Assembly (NCBI GenBank): GCA_035524895.1
Contig: DATLFI010000213.1
Location: 1 to 6,234 of the forward strand
Direction of reading: 5' to 3'
Origin: DATLFI01 sp035524895
GTDB taxonomy: Bacteria > Acidobacteriota > Thermoanaerobaculia > Multivoradales > Multivoraceae
DNA: 6,234 nucleotides
Shown: positions 1-6,116 of the stretch, one piece after another
How the letters are laid out: each line of letters starts with the position of its first letter
How positions within the stretch are numbered: position 1 is the stretch's first letter
The notes under the pieces: model-generated
The model's database searches: none
What the model saw: only the letters and a program-made list of their open reading frames with translations
What the model was told of the DNA's origin: nothing
Translations under genes and position numbers: made by a program

Positions 1-192
1 ACGCCCGTCGGCGAGGACGTACTCGACTTCGTAGCCGAGGCGGTCGAGATGACCGCCCAGCAGCTCTGCGGCGTCGCGATAGTGCTCGCCGGGCGGGTTG
101 ACGGTCGGTATACGCACCAGCTCGGCGGCCAGCTCGACGATCTCGCCGCGGCAACGTTCGACTTCGGTGAGGATGCGGTCGCGGACGTGCAC
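1..192 (-). CDS. M20-family metallopeptidase (ArgE/DapE/carboxypeptidase G2-like), N-terminus only
   Basis: Only the first 64 codons lie in the window; the gene runs off the left edge, in frame at base 1. The minus-strand translation from the GTG at 192-190 contains ELVRIPTVNPPGEHY, followed by an alpha-helical stretch (AAELLGGHLDRLGYEVEYV). This is the hallmark N-terminus of M20 zinc peptidases and deacylases such as acetylornithine deacetylase and succinyl-diaminopimelate desuccinylase. The metal-binding His, Asp and Glu residues lie further downstream and are not visible, so activity and exact subfamily cannot be judged. The start is uncertain. The frame stays open upstream to a stop near 409, but the family usually begins about 20 residues before the LVRIP motif, which fits GTG at 192; no clear Shine-Dalgarno precedes it. 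It is divergent from the SDR gene at 406. The family call is firm; the substrate is unknown. Confidence 0.8.
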   Translation of the reverse strand, partial: MHVRDRILTEVERCRGEIVELAAELVRIPTVNPPGEHYRDAAELLGGHLDRLGYEVEYVLADGR

Positions 193-223
193 CCGCGGAT
201 GGTACTGCGGCCGGTCCTCTGTA

Positions 224-242
224 CGCCCGCCTGCGGCGGGCG
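224..242. repeat. GC-rich perfect inverted repeat in the divergent intergenic region
   Basis: An 8-base arm (CGCCCGCC, 224-231) is followed by a 3-base loop and its exact reverse complement (GGCGGGCG, 235-242). It sits about 32 bases upstream of the proposed GTG start of the minus-strand peptidase. It could form a leader hairpin or be part of a dispersed palindromic repeat. There is no T-tract on either side, so it is not a standard intrinsic terminator. The rest of the divergent gap (193-405) shows a short 11-base palindrome at 297-307 (AGACAGTGTCT) but no promoter that can be assigned with confidence. Confidence 0.5.
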
Positions 243-393
243 CAGCTTCTTCCTGTAGCGGCTGCCTCGAAGCCCGGCCAGCGTTCGTGCGTTGTGAGAC
301 AGTGTCTGCATTCGGCCAGGGGACCCAAGACGAGGCGCGCCGAATAGCCCACCCTGTCCACGCTGTCGACAAGGCCGATCGGAATCCCAATCC

Positions 394-397
394 AGGA
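394..397 (+). promoter_or_regulatory. Ribosome binding site of the SDR gene
   Basis: AGGA lies 8 bases before the ATG at 406. It supports this start over the later in-frame candidates and leaves a short N-terminal extension before the first beta strand of the Rossmann fold. Confidence 0.6.
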
Positions 398-405
398 ACC
401 TCCCT

Positions 406-1221
406 ATGTCACCACCAGCACTCTCCGCCGGCCGGCTATCCCGTCTCTTCGACCTCTCTGGCCGATCGGTCGCGGTCATCGGCGCCGGATCGGGCATCGG
501 TGCGGCGATCGCGGAGGGCTGCGCGGCGCACGGCGCGATGGTGCGCTGTCTCGATCGCGACGGCGACGCCGCGGCGCGTGTGGCTGCGGGCATCCAGGCG
601 GAGAGTGGAGCCGCCGCCGCTGACACGCTCGACCTGCTCGACCCCGACGCGCTGCGCCAGGCGCTCGAATCCTCGCGCGGTCCGCATGGCCGTCTCGATG
701 GGTTGGTGGTCACGCCAGGCGTCAACGTGCGCAAGCCTCTCCTCGCTTACTCGCAGGAAGAGTTCCGGCGAGTCGTGCGGCTCAACCTCGAAGGCGCGTT
801 CCTGGCGCTGCGCGAGGGCGGCCGGATCCTGGCCGAGCAGGGCGGATCGATCGTTCTGCTCTCCTCGATCCGCTCGCTGGTGGTCGAGCCCGGACAGGGC
901 GTCTACGCTGCCACCAAGGCCGCGATCGTGCAGCTCGCTCGCGCAGCCGCCGCGGAGCTCGGACCGCGGGGCGTGCGGGTGAACTGCATCGCGCCGGGCG
1001 TGGTCGAGACCCCGCTCACGGCACCGATCCAGCAACACCCCGAGTGGTATCGCGCCTATGCCGAGAAGAGCGCCCTGCGCCGCTGGGCGCGCCCCGACGA
1101 GATGGCGGGCGCCGCCGTGTTCCTGCTCTCCGACGCGGCGAGCTACGTCACCGGCACGGTCTTGTTCGTGGACGGCGGCTGGACGGCGGTCGATGGTCGA
1201 TTCGATCCGCCGGGGATGTGA
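406..1221 (+). CDS. Classical short-chain dehydrogenase/reductase (SDR)
   Basis: The 271-residue product is an NAD(P)-dependent oxidoreductase with a Rossmann fold, probably cytoplasmic, since no signal peptide or membrane segment is seen. The glycine-rich cofactor loop is GAGSGIG (residues 26-32). Asp50 ends the second beta strand, which in this family favours NAD(H) over NADP(H). The catalytic tetrad is complete: Asn127 (in RLNLEG), Ser154, Tyr167 and Lys171 (YAATK), with the usual 13-residue Ser-Tyr spacing. The APG motif (APGVVETPLT) and the C-terminal GTVLFVDGGW are also typical. Length is normal for the family, slightly extended by about 18 N-terminal residues. Two motifs deviate: the Thr that usually opens TGxxxGIG is Ile25, and the structural NNAG motif is replaced by VTPG (102-105). 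The gene is divergent from the M20 peptidase and convergent with the receptor gene, so it appears to be transcribed alone. The alcohol or ketone substrate cannot be predicted; such proteins are often labelled FabG-like or glucose/gluconate dehydrogenase-like. Confidence 0.95.
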   Translation: MSPPALSAGRLSRLFDLSGRSVAVIGAGSGIGAAIAEGCAAHGAMVRCLDRDGDAAARVAAGIQAESGAAAADTLDLLDPDALRQALESSRGPHGRLDGLVVTPGVNVRKPLLAYSQEEFRRVVRLNLEGAFLALREGGRILAEQGGSIVLLSSIRSLVVEPGQGVYAATKAAIVQLARAAAAELGPRGVRVNCIAPGVVETPLTAPIQQHPEWYRAYAEKSALRRWARPDEMAGAAVFLLSDAASYVTGTVLFVDGGWTAVDGRFDPPGM

Positions 1222-1259
1222 GGAGTCGACGGGCAGCCAGTCGACCCCCGCTCACCCAA

Positions 1260-3494
1260 TCACCTCCCTACCCACCGCACCATCATTCCCCACGACCGCC
1301 CGGGCGCGTGGGGCACGTCGCTGTCGGCGGAAGCGAAGTAGGTGCGATCGAACAGGTTCTCGCCCTCGAGCACGAGGCTCCAGCGACCGGCGATCTCGCG
1401 CTCCACGGAAGCGGCGAGCAGCCAGGCCTCCGGAATCTGCTTCTCACCGGAGCCGGGGTCGTCCTTGTCGGAGCGCCACTCGAGGCTGAGCGCGCCGCCC
1501 CAAGGATTGGCCGCGACCTCGCAGCCGAGCCGCAGGCGGTCGGCGGGGACGTCGGCGAGGGGCGCGCCGTCGTCGGCGCGCGCCTCGATGCGATGGGCAG
1601 ACCAGGTCAGTCGCGTGCGTGCCTTGGCCGACGTCTCGGCGAGATCGACGTAGCCGTCGCTCTCCAGGCCCTCGATGGTTCCCTCGGTGAGGTTGACGTA
1701 GGTCAGCAGCCGGGGGCGAATCTCGATGCGCTCGATGTAGTCGTCGAATTGGTTGCGGTAGGCGGTGAAGCCGGCATACACCCGTTCACCGTACCAGCGC
1801 AGGCTGACATCGGCGTTGAGGGTGGTTTCCTCGCTCAGCGCCGGGTTGCCGAGCACCGCACCACGACCGGTGGTCCCGACGAAGAATCGCTCGCTCAGGC
1901 TCGCGAAGCGAACCGCGGCACCGGCGTTGCCGAGCAGGTGCAGCTTCGGAGTGAGCTCGTAGGAGACACCCACGAAACCAGAGGGCGCGGTGTCGGAGCT
2001 CGCCTCGTCGAGCCGCTGGCCGCCGGGTCCGACCAGCCCCGCCGCGCCGGGGTTGCTCTGGCGCAGCGTGGTGACCCGCACTCCGGCCTCGAGACGCACC
2101 CGCTCACGGCGCCAGTTGGCCACCGTGAACGCCGCCGCTTCGTCCTCGCGAGCATCGTCGAGCGTGCGCGACTCGTCACCCAGGCGCCGATCGAGCGCGT
2201 CGTACGCGGTCTCGATCGCCTCGACCGCGCGTCGCGCGACCCAATCGACGCCAATCCTGCCGTCCGCCGTTTCGCGCCACCGCTGCGGCAGCGGCAACCG
2301 ATGCTCGTAGAGCGCCCCCAGGTCGAACGAGGAGTTGTCGACGCGCTGGCGACCATCCGCTAGCACGTCGGTCGCTAGGTCGTTGGGGTGAGCCCATGCC
2401 TGCGCGCGCCACCCGCGCGCCGACTCGAGCGCGAAGCGAGCGAGCCCATGGCGCTCGCGCGGGTAAATGGTGGTGCGCTCGGGGTACTCGGTGTTGGCCT
2501 TGCCGATGTCGTCGCCGTACGACCCGACCAACAGCAGCCCGCCCGCGAGGCTCTCTCCTCTCTGGAACCGGCGGCGCAGCGTGCCAGAGGCCTGCTCGTA
2601 GCGGCTGAACAGCGTCTCGCCCGAAGGTGTCTCGGTGTCGCCGGCGTCGCGCCGCACCACTCCGGCAGACCAACGGCCGTCGCCCCATCCCGCGCTCTGG
2701 AGCACCTCGTCGCCTTGGGCCTCGTAGCCGACCGCGGCGGTCCAGTGTTCGAAGGTGCGTGGCAGGAGCTGGATGACCCCACCCAGAGCGCCCGAGCCGT
2801 AGTACGTGGAGGCGGGCCCGCGCAGCACGTCGATGCCGCCCACCAGGAGCGGGTCGAGGAAGGACGCCGAGGCACCCGCGCGCCGCTCGCCGACCACGCG
2901 CATACCTTCGACCAGCGCCAGCACCCGCAGGCGCGAGGTGCCGCGGATCGAGTAGTTCTGGAACAGGCCGCCCTGGCCGTTCTCGGCCACCCCGGCGACC
3001 CGGATCACTGCTTCGCGCACCGTGCTCGGCTTCACCGCGCCCTCGAGCGGATCGAACGCGGCGGAGGAGATGCTGTTCGGAGAGTGGCTATCGCCGAGCC
3101 AGCGCCCGTGCACGAGGAGCGTCTCCGCGAGGACCTCGACGGCCGCAAGCTCCACCCGCAGCCCGGTGGTGTGGTCGGCGACCGCCAGCGAGGCCGGGGC
3201 AAAGCCTGATCGCGACACCAGCAAGGTCGCCGGCAAGCGGGCTTCGAGCTCGAACGCTCCTTCCGGGTTGGTGACCGCGCTGGCAGTAGCGGAGCCGCCT
3301 TCGAGCAGCTCGACCAGAGCTCCGGCGATCGGCAAGTCATCCGTGCCGACCACACGACCCGCAATCACCTCGGGAGCGCCTGTCGGTTCCGGCGCTATCG
3401 ACGACGAGGACGCCGCCGCCGACAGGAACCCCATGACGGCGCAGAGCCAGGCCGATAGGAGCGGTCGGTGGGCCAGCATCATGGCTCCGGACAT
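1260..3494 (-). CDS. TonB-dependent outer-membrane receptor with N-terminal carboxypeptidase-regulatory-like domain
   Basis: The 744-residue protein is a ligand-gated outer-membrane importer driven by TonB-ExbB-ExbD. It has, in order: a signal peptide (hydrophobic core about residues 11-30); a CarboxypepD_reg-like beta-sandwich (about 42-120, VIAGRVVGTDDLPIAGALVE then NPEGAFELEARLP); a likely TonB box (ETLLVHG, 124-130); a plug domain (about 150-245, with YSIRGTSR, LVEGMRV, and IDVLRGPAS before YYGSGALGGVIQL); and a 22-strand-type barrel to the C-terminus. Typical barrel signatures are the ERFF/GRG/GNPALSEET block, and ENLFDRTY followed by PGRSWG near the end. The final strand ends in VRWVGR rather than an aromatic residue, a small deviation from the usual C-terminal Phe/Trp. 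Siderophore, heme, cobalamin or another substrate cannot be told apart. No tonB or exbBD gene and no obvious iron-box operator is seen nearby. It lies 70 bases downstream of the PP2C gene on the same strand. An in-frame ATG at 3479 is a plausible alternative start. Confidence 0.95.
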   Translation of the reverse strand: MSGAMMLAHRPLLSAWLCAVMGFLSAAASSSSIAPEPTGAPEVIAGRVVGTDDLPIAGALVELLEGGSATASAVTNPEGAFELEARLPATLLVSRSGFAPASLAVADHTTGLRVELAAVEVLAETLLVHGRWLGDSHSPNSISSAAFDPLEGAVKPSTVREAVIRVAGVAENGQGGLFQNYSIRGTSRLRVLALVEGMRVVGERRAGASASFLDPLLVGGIDVLRGPASTYYGSGALGGVIQLLPRTFEHWTAAVGYEAQGDEVLQSAGWGDGRWSAGVVRRDAGDTETPSGETLFSRYEQASGTLRRRFQRGESLAGGLLLVGSYGDDIGKANTEYPERTTIYPRERHGLARFALESARGWRAQAWAHPNDLATDVLADGRQRVDNSSFDLGALYEHRLPLPQRWRETADGRIGVDWVARRAVEAIETAYDALDRRLGDESRTLDDAREDEAAAFTVANWRRERVRLEAGVRVTTLRQSNPGAAGLVGPGGQRLDEASSDTAPSGFVGVSYELTPKLHLLGNAGAAVRFASLSERFFVGTTGRGAVLGNPALSEETTLNADVSLRWYGERVYAGFTAYRNQFDDYIERIEIRPRLLTYVNLTEGTIEGLESDGYVDLAETSAKARTRLTWSAHRIEARADDGAPLADVPADRLRLGCEVAANPWGGALSLEWRSDKDDPGSGEKQIPEAWLLAASVEREIAGRWSLVLEGENLFDRTYFASADSDVPHAPGRSWGMMVRWVGR
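3485..3488 (-). promoter_or_regulatory. Candidate ribosome binding site favouring a receptor start at 3479
   Basis: GGAG on the minus strand (3488-3485) lies 5 bases before the in-frame ATG at 3479-3477, which follows directly on another ATG at 3482-3480. The upstream ATG at 3494 has an AAGAGG abutting it with no spacer, which is a poor arrangement. Starting at 3479 gives a compact signal peptide (MLAHRPLLSAWLCAVMGFLS) and shortens the protein by five residues. Confidence 0.45.
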
Positions 3495-3564
3495 CCTCTT
3501 CGCCCCAAGCTAGACCTCTCCCCAGCACCGGGGGCCGGCCGCTTCCCGCTCCCACCCCACCCAG

Positions 3565-4467
3565 CTACGTGATCGTGGCCTCAGGATCCGAGGCGGGCGG
3601 GGCAGCGGACCTGCCGATATCGGCGCGCGCGACGACCACGGTGATGTTGTCTCGTCCGCCGGCGGCGAGGGCCTCGTCGACGAGGGCGCGACAGGCCACG
3701 GCGGCGTTCGAAGCCTCCCCGAGGATGCGCGCGATCATCGCATCGGAGACGTGACGGGTGAGCCCGTCCGTGCACAGCAGCATGGTATCGCCCGGCTCGA
3801 GGTCGATCAGGCCGAGCGACAGGGAGACCTGGCCGCCCATGGTGCTGACCAGGGCGCGGGCGTGCACCAGCGAGCTCACCTGATCCTCTTCCATCAGCCC
3901 CTCGTCCACCAGCACGTTGCCCACCGTCTGGTCACGGGTGAACTGACTTAGGCGTCCGGCGTTGCTCAGGTGGTAGCCCCGGCTGTCCCCGACGTGCAGC
4001 ACGTAGGCGCGCGGCCACAGGAGCAGCACCAAGGTCATGGTGGTGGCGCCGCCGCGCGCCAAGACACGTTCGTGCGCGCTCTGCACGGCGCGCTCCAGGC
4101 GCTCGAGCAGCTCCTCTTCAGCGTCCGCGTCCTTCCCCGGAAACCCGATCGAACCAGCGAGGCGCTGGATCAACGCCTCGAGCGCGACGCTGGCGGCGGT
4201 GCCGCCCGCGCCCGACCCCGCGACTCCGTCGGCCACCGCCAGGACCCAGCTCGAGCGCCGTCCGATCTGCAGCAGCGACTCGGCGTGGTCGAGGTTGGTG
4301 TAGGCGCGCTCGAGACCCTGGCGCAGCACGCCGACGAAGTAGCGATCCTCGTTCTGGGGACGCCGGTTACCCACGTCGCTGATCGCGGCCGCATCGATCT
4401 TGAACGGGCCGATCGCGGGCGTGAAGGGCGCCGTGTCCGCGCCGTCGCTCTGCTCGCTGCTGCTCAT
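3565..4467 (-). CDS. PP2C-family serine/threonine protein phosphatase (PppA/Stp1-like)
   Basis: The 300-residue soluble metal-dependent phosphatase is expected to remove phosphate from Ser/Thr in the cytoplasm. The PP2C motifs appear in order: SDVGNRRPQNED (30-41, metal ligand Asp41), VADG (78-81, Asp80), GDSRGYHL (160-167), TRDQTVGN (177-184), STMGG (208-212), LLCTDGL (230-236, Asp234) and GGRDNITVVV (270-279, Asp273). All acidic metal ligands are present. Deviations are VAGSGAGG in place of the usual GMGGH after the first ADG, and Gln180 where most members have His in the DH motif. There is no membrane segment or extra domain. The start at 4467 is chosen because the protein then begins MSSSEQSDGAD, just before the domain, 13 bases after the GTPase stop. 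A longer open frame reaching 4629 would overlap the GTPase gene heavily. No strong Shine-Dalgarno is present, so translation may depend on the GTPase gene upstream. No Ser/Thr kinase or FHA partner gene is visible in the window. Confidence 0.95.
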   Translation of the reverse strand: MSSSEQSDGADTAPFTPAIGPFKIDAAAISDVGNRRPQNEDRYFVGVLRQGLERAYTNLDHAESLLQIGRRSSWVLAVADGVAGSGAGGTAASVALEALIQRLAGSIGFPGKDADAEEELLERLERAVQSAHERVLARGGATTMTLVLLLWPRAYVLHVGDSRGYHLSNAGRLSQFTRDQTVGNVLVDEGLMEEDQVSSLVHARALVSTMGGQVSLSLGLIDLEPGDTMLLCTDGLTRHVSDAMIARILGEASNAAVACRALVDEALAAGGRDNITVVVARADIGRSAAPPASDPEATIT

Positions 4468-4480
4468 CGTTTTGGGCTCA

Positions 4481-5005
4481 TCATGTTGGCTCTGGCGCGT
4501 CGCCGGACCGCGGCTCCAAGGTTCGCTCGGCAAGCCAGCGAAACGCCTGCTCCACTCCGTTGCCGGTCTTGGCGCTGGTCTGGAGCACGTGCCAGCCCGC
4601 GCTCTCGAACGGAGCGAGGTCCTCGGCACGGATCACCCACCGATCGACGAGGTCGGCCTTGTTGACGGCCAGCACCGCGGGCACGACGCCGGTAGCCGAC
4701 TTCGTGCGTTCCCACAGATCCGGAATCCCGGCCAGGGTCTCGGGGCGTGTGCCGTCCGCGACCAGCATCAGCCCGTGCGAGCCACGCAGGTAGCTGGTCG
4801 GCACGTCGCTCGACTCGCAGCGACCCTCGACGTCCCAAAGCACCAACCCGAGGTCGCCGCCGTCGAGGTTCACGACCTTGCGATCGATCTTGACGCCCAC
4901 GGTCGAGAGGTACTTCTCGGAAAATCGCGAATGGACGAACTGCCGCACCAGGCTCGTCTTGCCGGTGGCGAACAGTCCGACCATGCAAATCTTCTTTTGG
5001 ATCAT
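4481..5005 (-). CDS. Ras/Rab-like bacterial small GTPase
   Basis: The 174-residue single-domain G protein contains all five G motifs, in near-perfect register with Ras numbering: P-loop GLFATGKTS (10-18, Lys16), switch I Thr35 in STVGVKI, G3 WDVEGR (57-62, Asp58), G4 NKAD (115-118) and G5 TSAK (143-146). The STVGVKI and WDxxG segments resemble eukaryotic Rab proteins. Two positions differ from fast-hydrolysing family members: the Ras Gly12 equivalent is Phe12, and the catalytic Gln61 equivalent is Arg62. By family knowledge this implies slow intrinsic GTP hydrolysis or a partner that supplies the catalytic residue; that is inference. The C-terminus (PRSGDAPEPT) has no cysteine, so no lipid anchor is expected. 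The ATG overlaps the stop of the OmpA-like frame upstream (ATGA, 5005-5002). No good Shine-Dalgarno precedes it, which points to translational coupling. The PP2C gene follows 13 bases downstream. Cellular role unknown. Confidence 0.95.
   Translation of the reverse strand: MIQKKICMVGLFATGKTSLVRQFVHSRFSEKYLSTVGVKIDRKVVNLDGGDLGLVLWDVEGRCESSDVPTSYLRGSHGLMLVADGTRPETLAGIPDLWERTKSATGVVPAVLAVNKADLVDRWVIRAEDLAPFESAGWHVLQTSAKTGNGVEQAFRWLAERTLEPRSGDAPEPT
5002..5005 (-). promoter_or_regulatory. ATGA stop/start overlap coupling the OmpA-like frame to the GTPase
   Basis: The TGA ending the OmpA C-terminal frame (5004-5002) overlaps the ATG of the GTPase (5005-5003). This is a classic translational-coupling junction. 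It also indicates that the OmpA C-terminal frame was the genuine ancestral frame. Confidence 0.65.
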
Positions 5006-5537
5006 TGCGCCGGCTCAGGGCGTTCGGAGCGTGGGACCGAGAGGCTAACAGCGAACGAGACGCTGCGGTCGAGATTCGTTCCGCCGGCCGGGCCGGCGCC
5101 GAGGGGCTGTTCGCTGCCGATGCCGCGCGCGACGATCCGCGACTCGTGCGGCGCGCCGGCCGCGACGAGGGCGTCCCTCACCGCCTCGGCGCGGGAGAGG
5201 CTAAGACCAACGAGCGCCAACGCAGGTGGCCGAGCACCCCGAGCGTCACGACGGCCAGCAGCAGGAGGACAGCGACCGTCCACACCAGGCGCGGCGCGCG
5301 GCTGCGGCCCTCGGAGCGGTCGGTCTGTAGCACCGTCTGGAGGCAACCCTCCAACATCGGGCGCGCTGGCTCGAACGGCGCCGGACCGCCGTCGAATGCC
5401 GCGAGCTGGGCGGCGAACCGACCCTGCCGCGACCGTTCCAGCCAGTCTATACCCTTAGGAAGACGCGGGAAGCCCCAGGACGCCGGAACGACCGGGTCTA
5501 CTTGGTCCCCGGGCAGGGCACGCGACGGAACCGCCAC
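5002..5537 (-). pseudogene. Disrupted OmpA-family membrane protein gene (frameshifted, internally deleted, probably truncated at the 5' end)
   Basis: Two overlapping minus-strand frames each hold part of one protein type. The first (5537-5178, 119 residues) has a soluble stretch with FAAQLAAFDGGPAPFE and PMLEGCLQ, then one transmembrane helix (about 5288-5223, LVWTVAVLLLLAVVTLGVLG), HLRW, and soon a stop. The second frame (homologous part about 5211-5002) reads LSLSRAEAVRDALVAAG, then RIVARGIGSEQP and NLDRSVSFAVSL. This is the C-terminal half of an OmpA peptidoglycan-binding domain and includes the Arg of LSxxRA. The first half of that domain, with its Asp-bearing TDxxG segment, is absent. 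As I recall the family, intact members have a long cytoplasmic N-terminal domain, then the helix, then a periplasmic region before the OmpA domain, so both the N-terminal part and the middle seem lost. The likely junction is about 5210-5222, and the two frames differ by -1. There is no credible ATG or GTG between the upstream stop (5498) and the homologous part (about 5450). Assembly error, or two small functional genes, remain possible. Confidence 0.7.
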
Positions 5538-6061
5538 TCCTGCCCGCCGGTGTCCTCCGCTCCTCCATCGATGCGGGCGCTGCGGCTGCCGTCGGAGTGT
5601 GAGCGGTAGAGAATCCGTTTGGGGTAGTCGTGCTCCGGGGCCTCGAAGATCGCCTCGCCGTCGCGCAGCGAGGTGAGCACGAAGCCGTGCTCGGAGGCCG
5701 TGCCGTTGGGATACGGCGTCATGACGATCCGCTCGCCCACTACCTCGACGCGGGTGAGCTCGTACTGCACCGCACGCCCCTCTCGAACGAAGAGCGTCAG
5801 ACCCAGCATCAGGTTGGAAGTGGGTGCGCTCCAGATCTCCTCCATGTAGCTCGCACCCTCGGTGCGCCAGCAGCCGCCGAAGTCGGCCAGCTCCTGAATG
5901 GAGTGTCCGTCTGCTGATCGCGCGATGGCGCTACTCGACGGCAAGGCGGCCAGCAGCCCGAAGACCAGCACCAGCAGCCCGTGGTGAAACCCGCGTGAGG
6001 CTGCGCGCGGGGATCTGCGGCCGCTGGCAAGGCGTGGCCGACGAACGCGATGCGGTGACAT
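5498..6061 (-). CDS. Secreted DUF6265-like (lipocalin-like) protein of unknown function
   Basis: The 187-residue protein has a long basic N-terminal region (several Arg, residues 5-23), a hydrophobic core (GLLVLVFGLLAAL, 28-40) and a likely signal-peptidase site after SSSAIA (residue 47), so it is probably periplasmic or exported. The mature part matches the pattern I associate with DUF6265: GCW (63-65), EEIWSAP (74-80), LMLGLTLFVREG (84-95), YELTRVE (100-106), FEAPEHDYPKRILY (139-152) and a DGSRSARIDG tail. Trp65 and Trp77, the MLG turn and the FExPxHDxP motif are the most telling. Cys64 and Cys183 could form a disulfide. The start at 6061 gives a normal signal peptide; extending to 6151 would run through the hairpin at 6117-6151. 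No Shine-Dalgarno is visible before 6061, so the start is only moderately sure. The stop lies just ahead of the broken OmpA-like gene, so it may have shared that transcript. No biochemical function is known to me. Confidence 0.8.
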   Translation of the reverse strand: MSPHRVRRPRLASGRRSPRAASRGFHHGLLVLVFGLLAALPSSSAIARSADGHSIQELADFGGCWRTEGASYMEEIWSAPTSNLMLGLTLFVREGRAVQYELTRVEVVGERIVMTPYPNGTASEHGFVLTSLRDGEAIFEAPEHDYPKRILYRSHSDGSRSARIDGGAEDTGGQEWRFRRVPCPGTK

Positions 6062-6084
6062 CGTGCAGGAGGCCCAACGTAGTC

Positions 6085-6100
6085 GGGGTCTCGAAACCCC
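6085..6100. repeat. Imperfect 16-base palindrome upstream of the DUF6265-like gene
   Basis: GGGGTCTCGAAACCCC reads as an inverted repeat with a single unmatched pair (6090/6095). On minus-strand RNA that pair becomes a G-U wobble, so the fold is continuous. It lies 24-39 bases before the ATG at 6061, where it could be a leader hairpin or a protein-binding operator. Confidence 0.45.
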
Positions 6101-6116
6101 CGCGCCCCAAGGGTGG

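Noticed and set aside
98..982. 294-codon plus-strand open frame overlapping the SDR gene in another frame
   Set aside because: The translation is rich in Arg/Ser with no recognisable domain, while the overlapping frame encodes a complete SDR.
1225..1245. Two GTCGAC copies in the convergent gap as a bidirectional terminator
   Set aside because: The stem is only 6 bases around a 9-base loop, with no T-tract on either strand. GTCGAC is self-complementary, so such pairs arise easily by chance in this base composition.
1044..2363. 439-codon plus-strand open frame opposite the receptor gene
   Set aside because: It runs antisense to the strongly supported TonB-dependent receptor and also overlaps the SDR gene's 3' end. 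Its translation is low-complexity Arg/Ala/Gly-rich and shows no family motif. High-GC DNA commonly gives such shadow frames.
2388..3209. 273-codon plus-strand open frame antisense to the receptor plug and barrel
   Set aside because: No domain signature was seen, and the opposite strand carries clear receptor motifs throughout.
4468..4629. N-terminal extension of the PP2C gene up to an ATG at 4629
   Set aside because: The added residues would overlap about 150 bases of the GTPase coding region and look like shadow sequence. The ATG at 4467 sits just after the GTPase stop and just before the domain.
5083..5097. GCCGGCC-G-GGCCGGC palindrome in the OmpA remnant
   Set aside because: It lies in coding-type sequence for a Gly/Pro/Ala-rich stretch and is readily explained by GC-rich codons.
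5178..5346. Programmed -1 frameshift joining the two OmpA-like frames
   Set aside because: No slippery heptamer was found in the overlap. The joined product would still lack the periplasmic linker and half of the OmpA domain, so deletion is the simpler explanation.
4400..5458. 352-codon plus-strand open frame across the GTPase and OmpA remnant
   Set aside because: It is antisense to the GTPase with its five G motifs. The translation shows no motif and has shadow-type composition.
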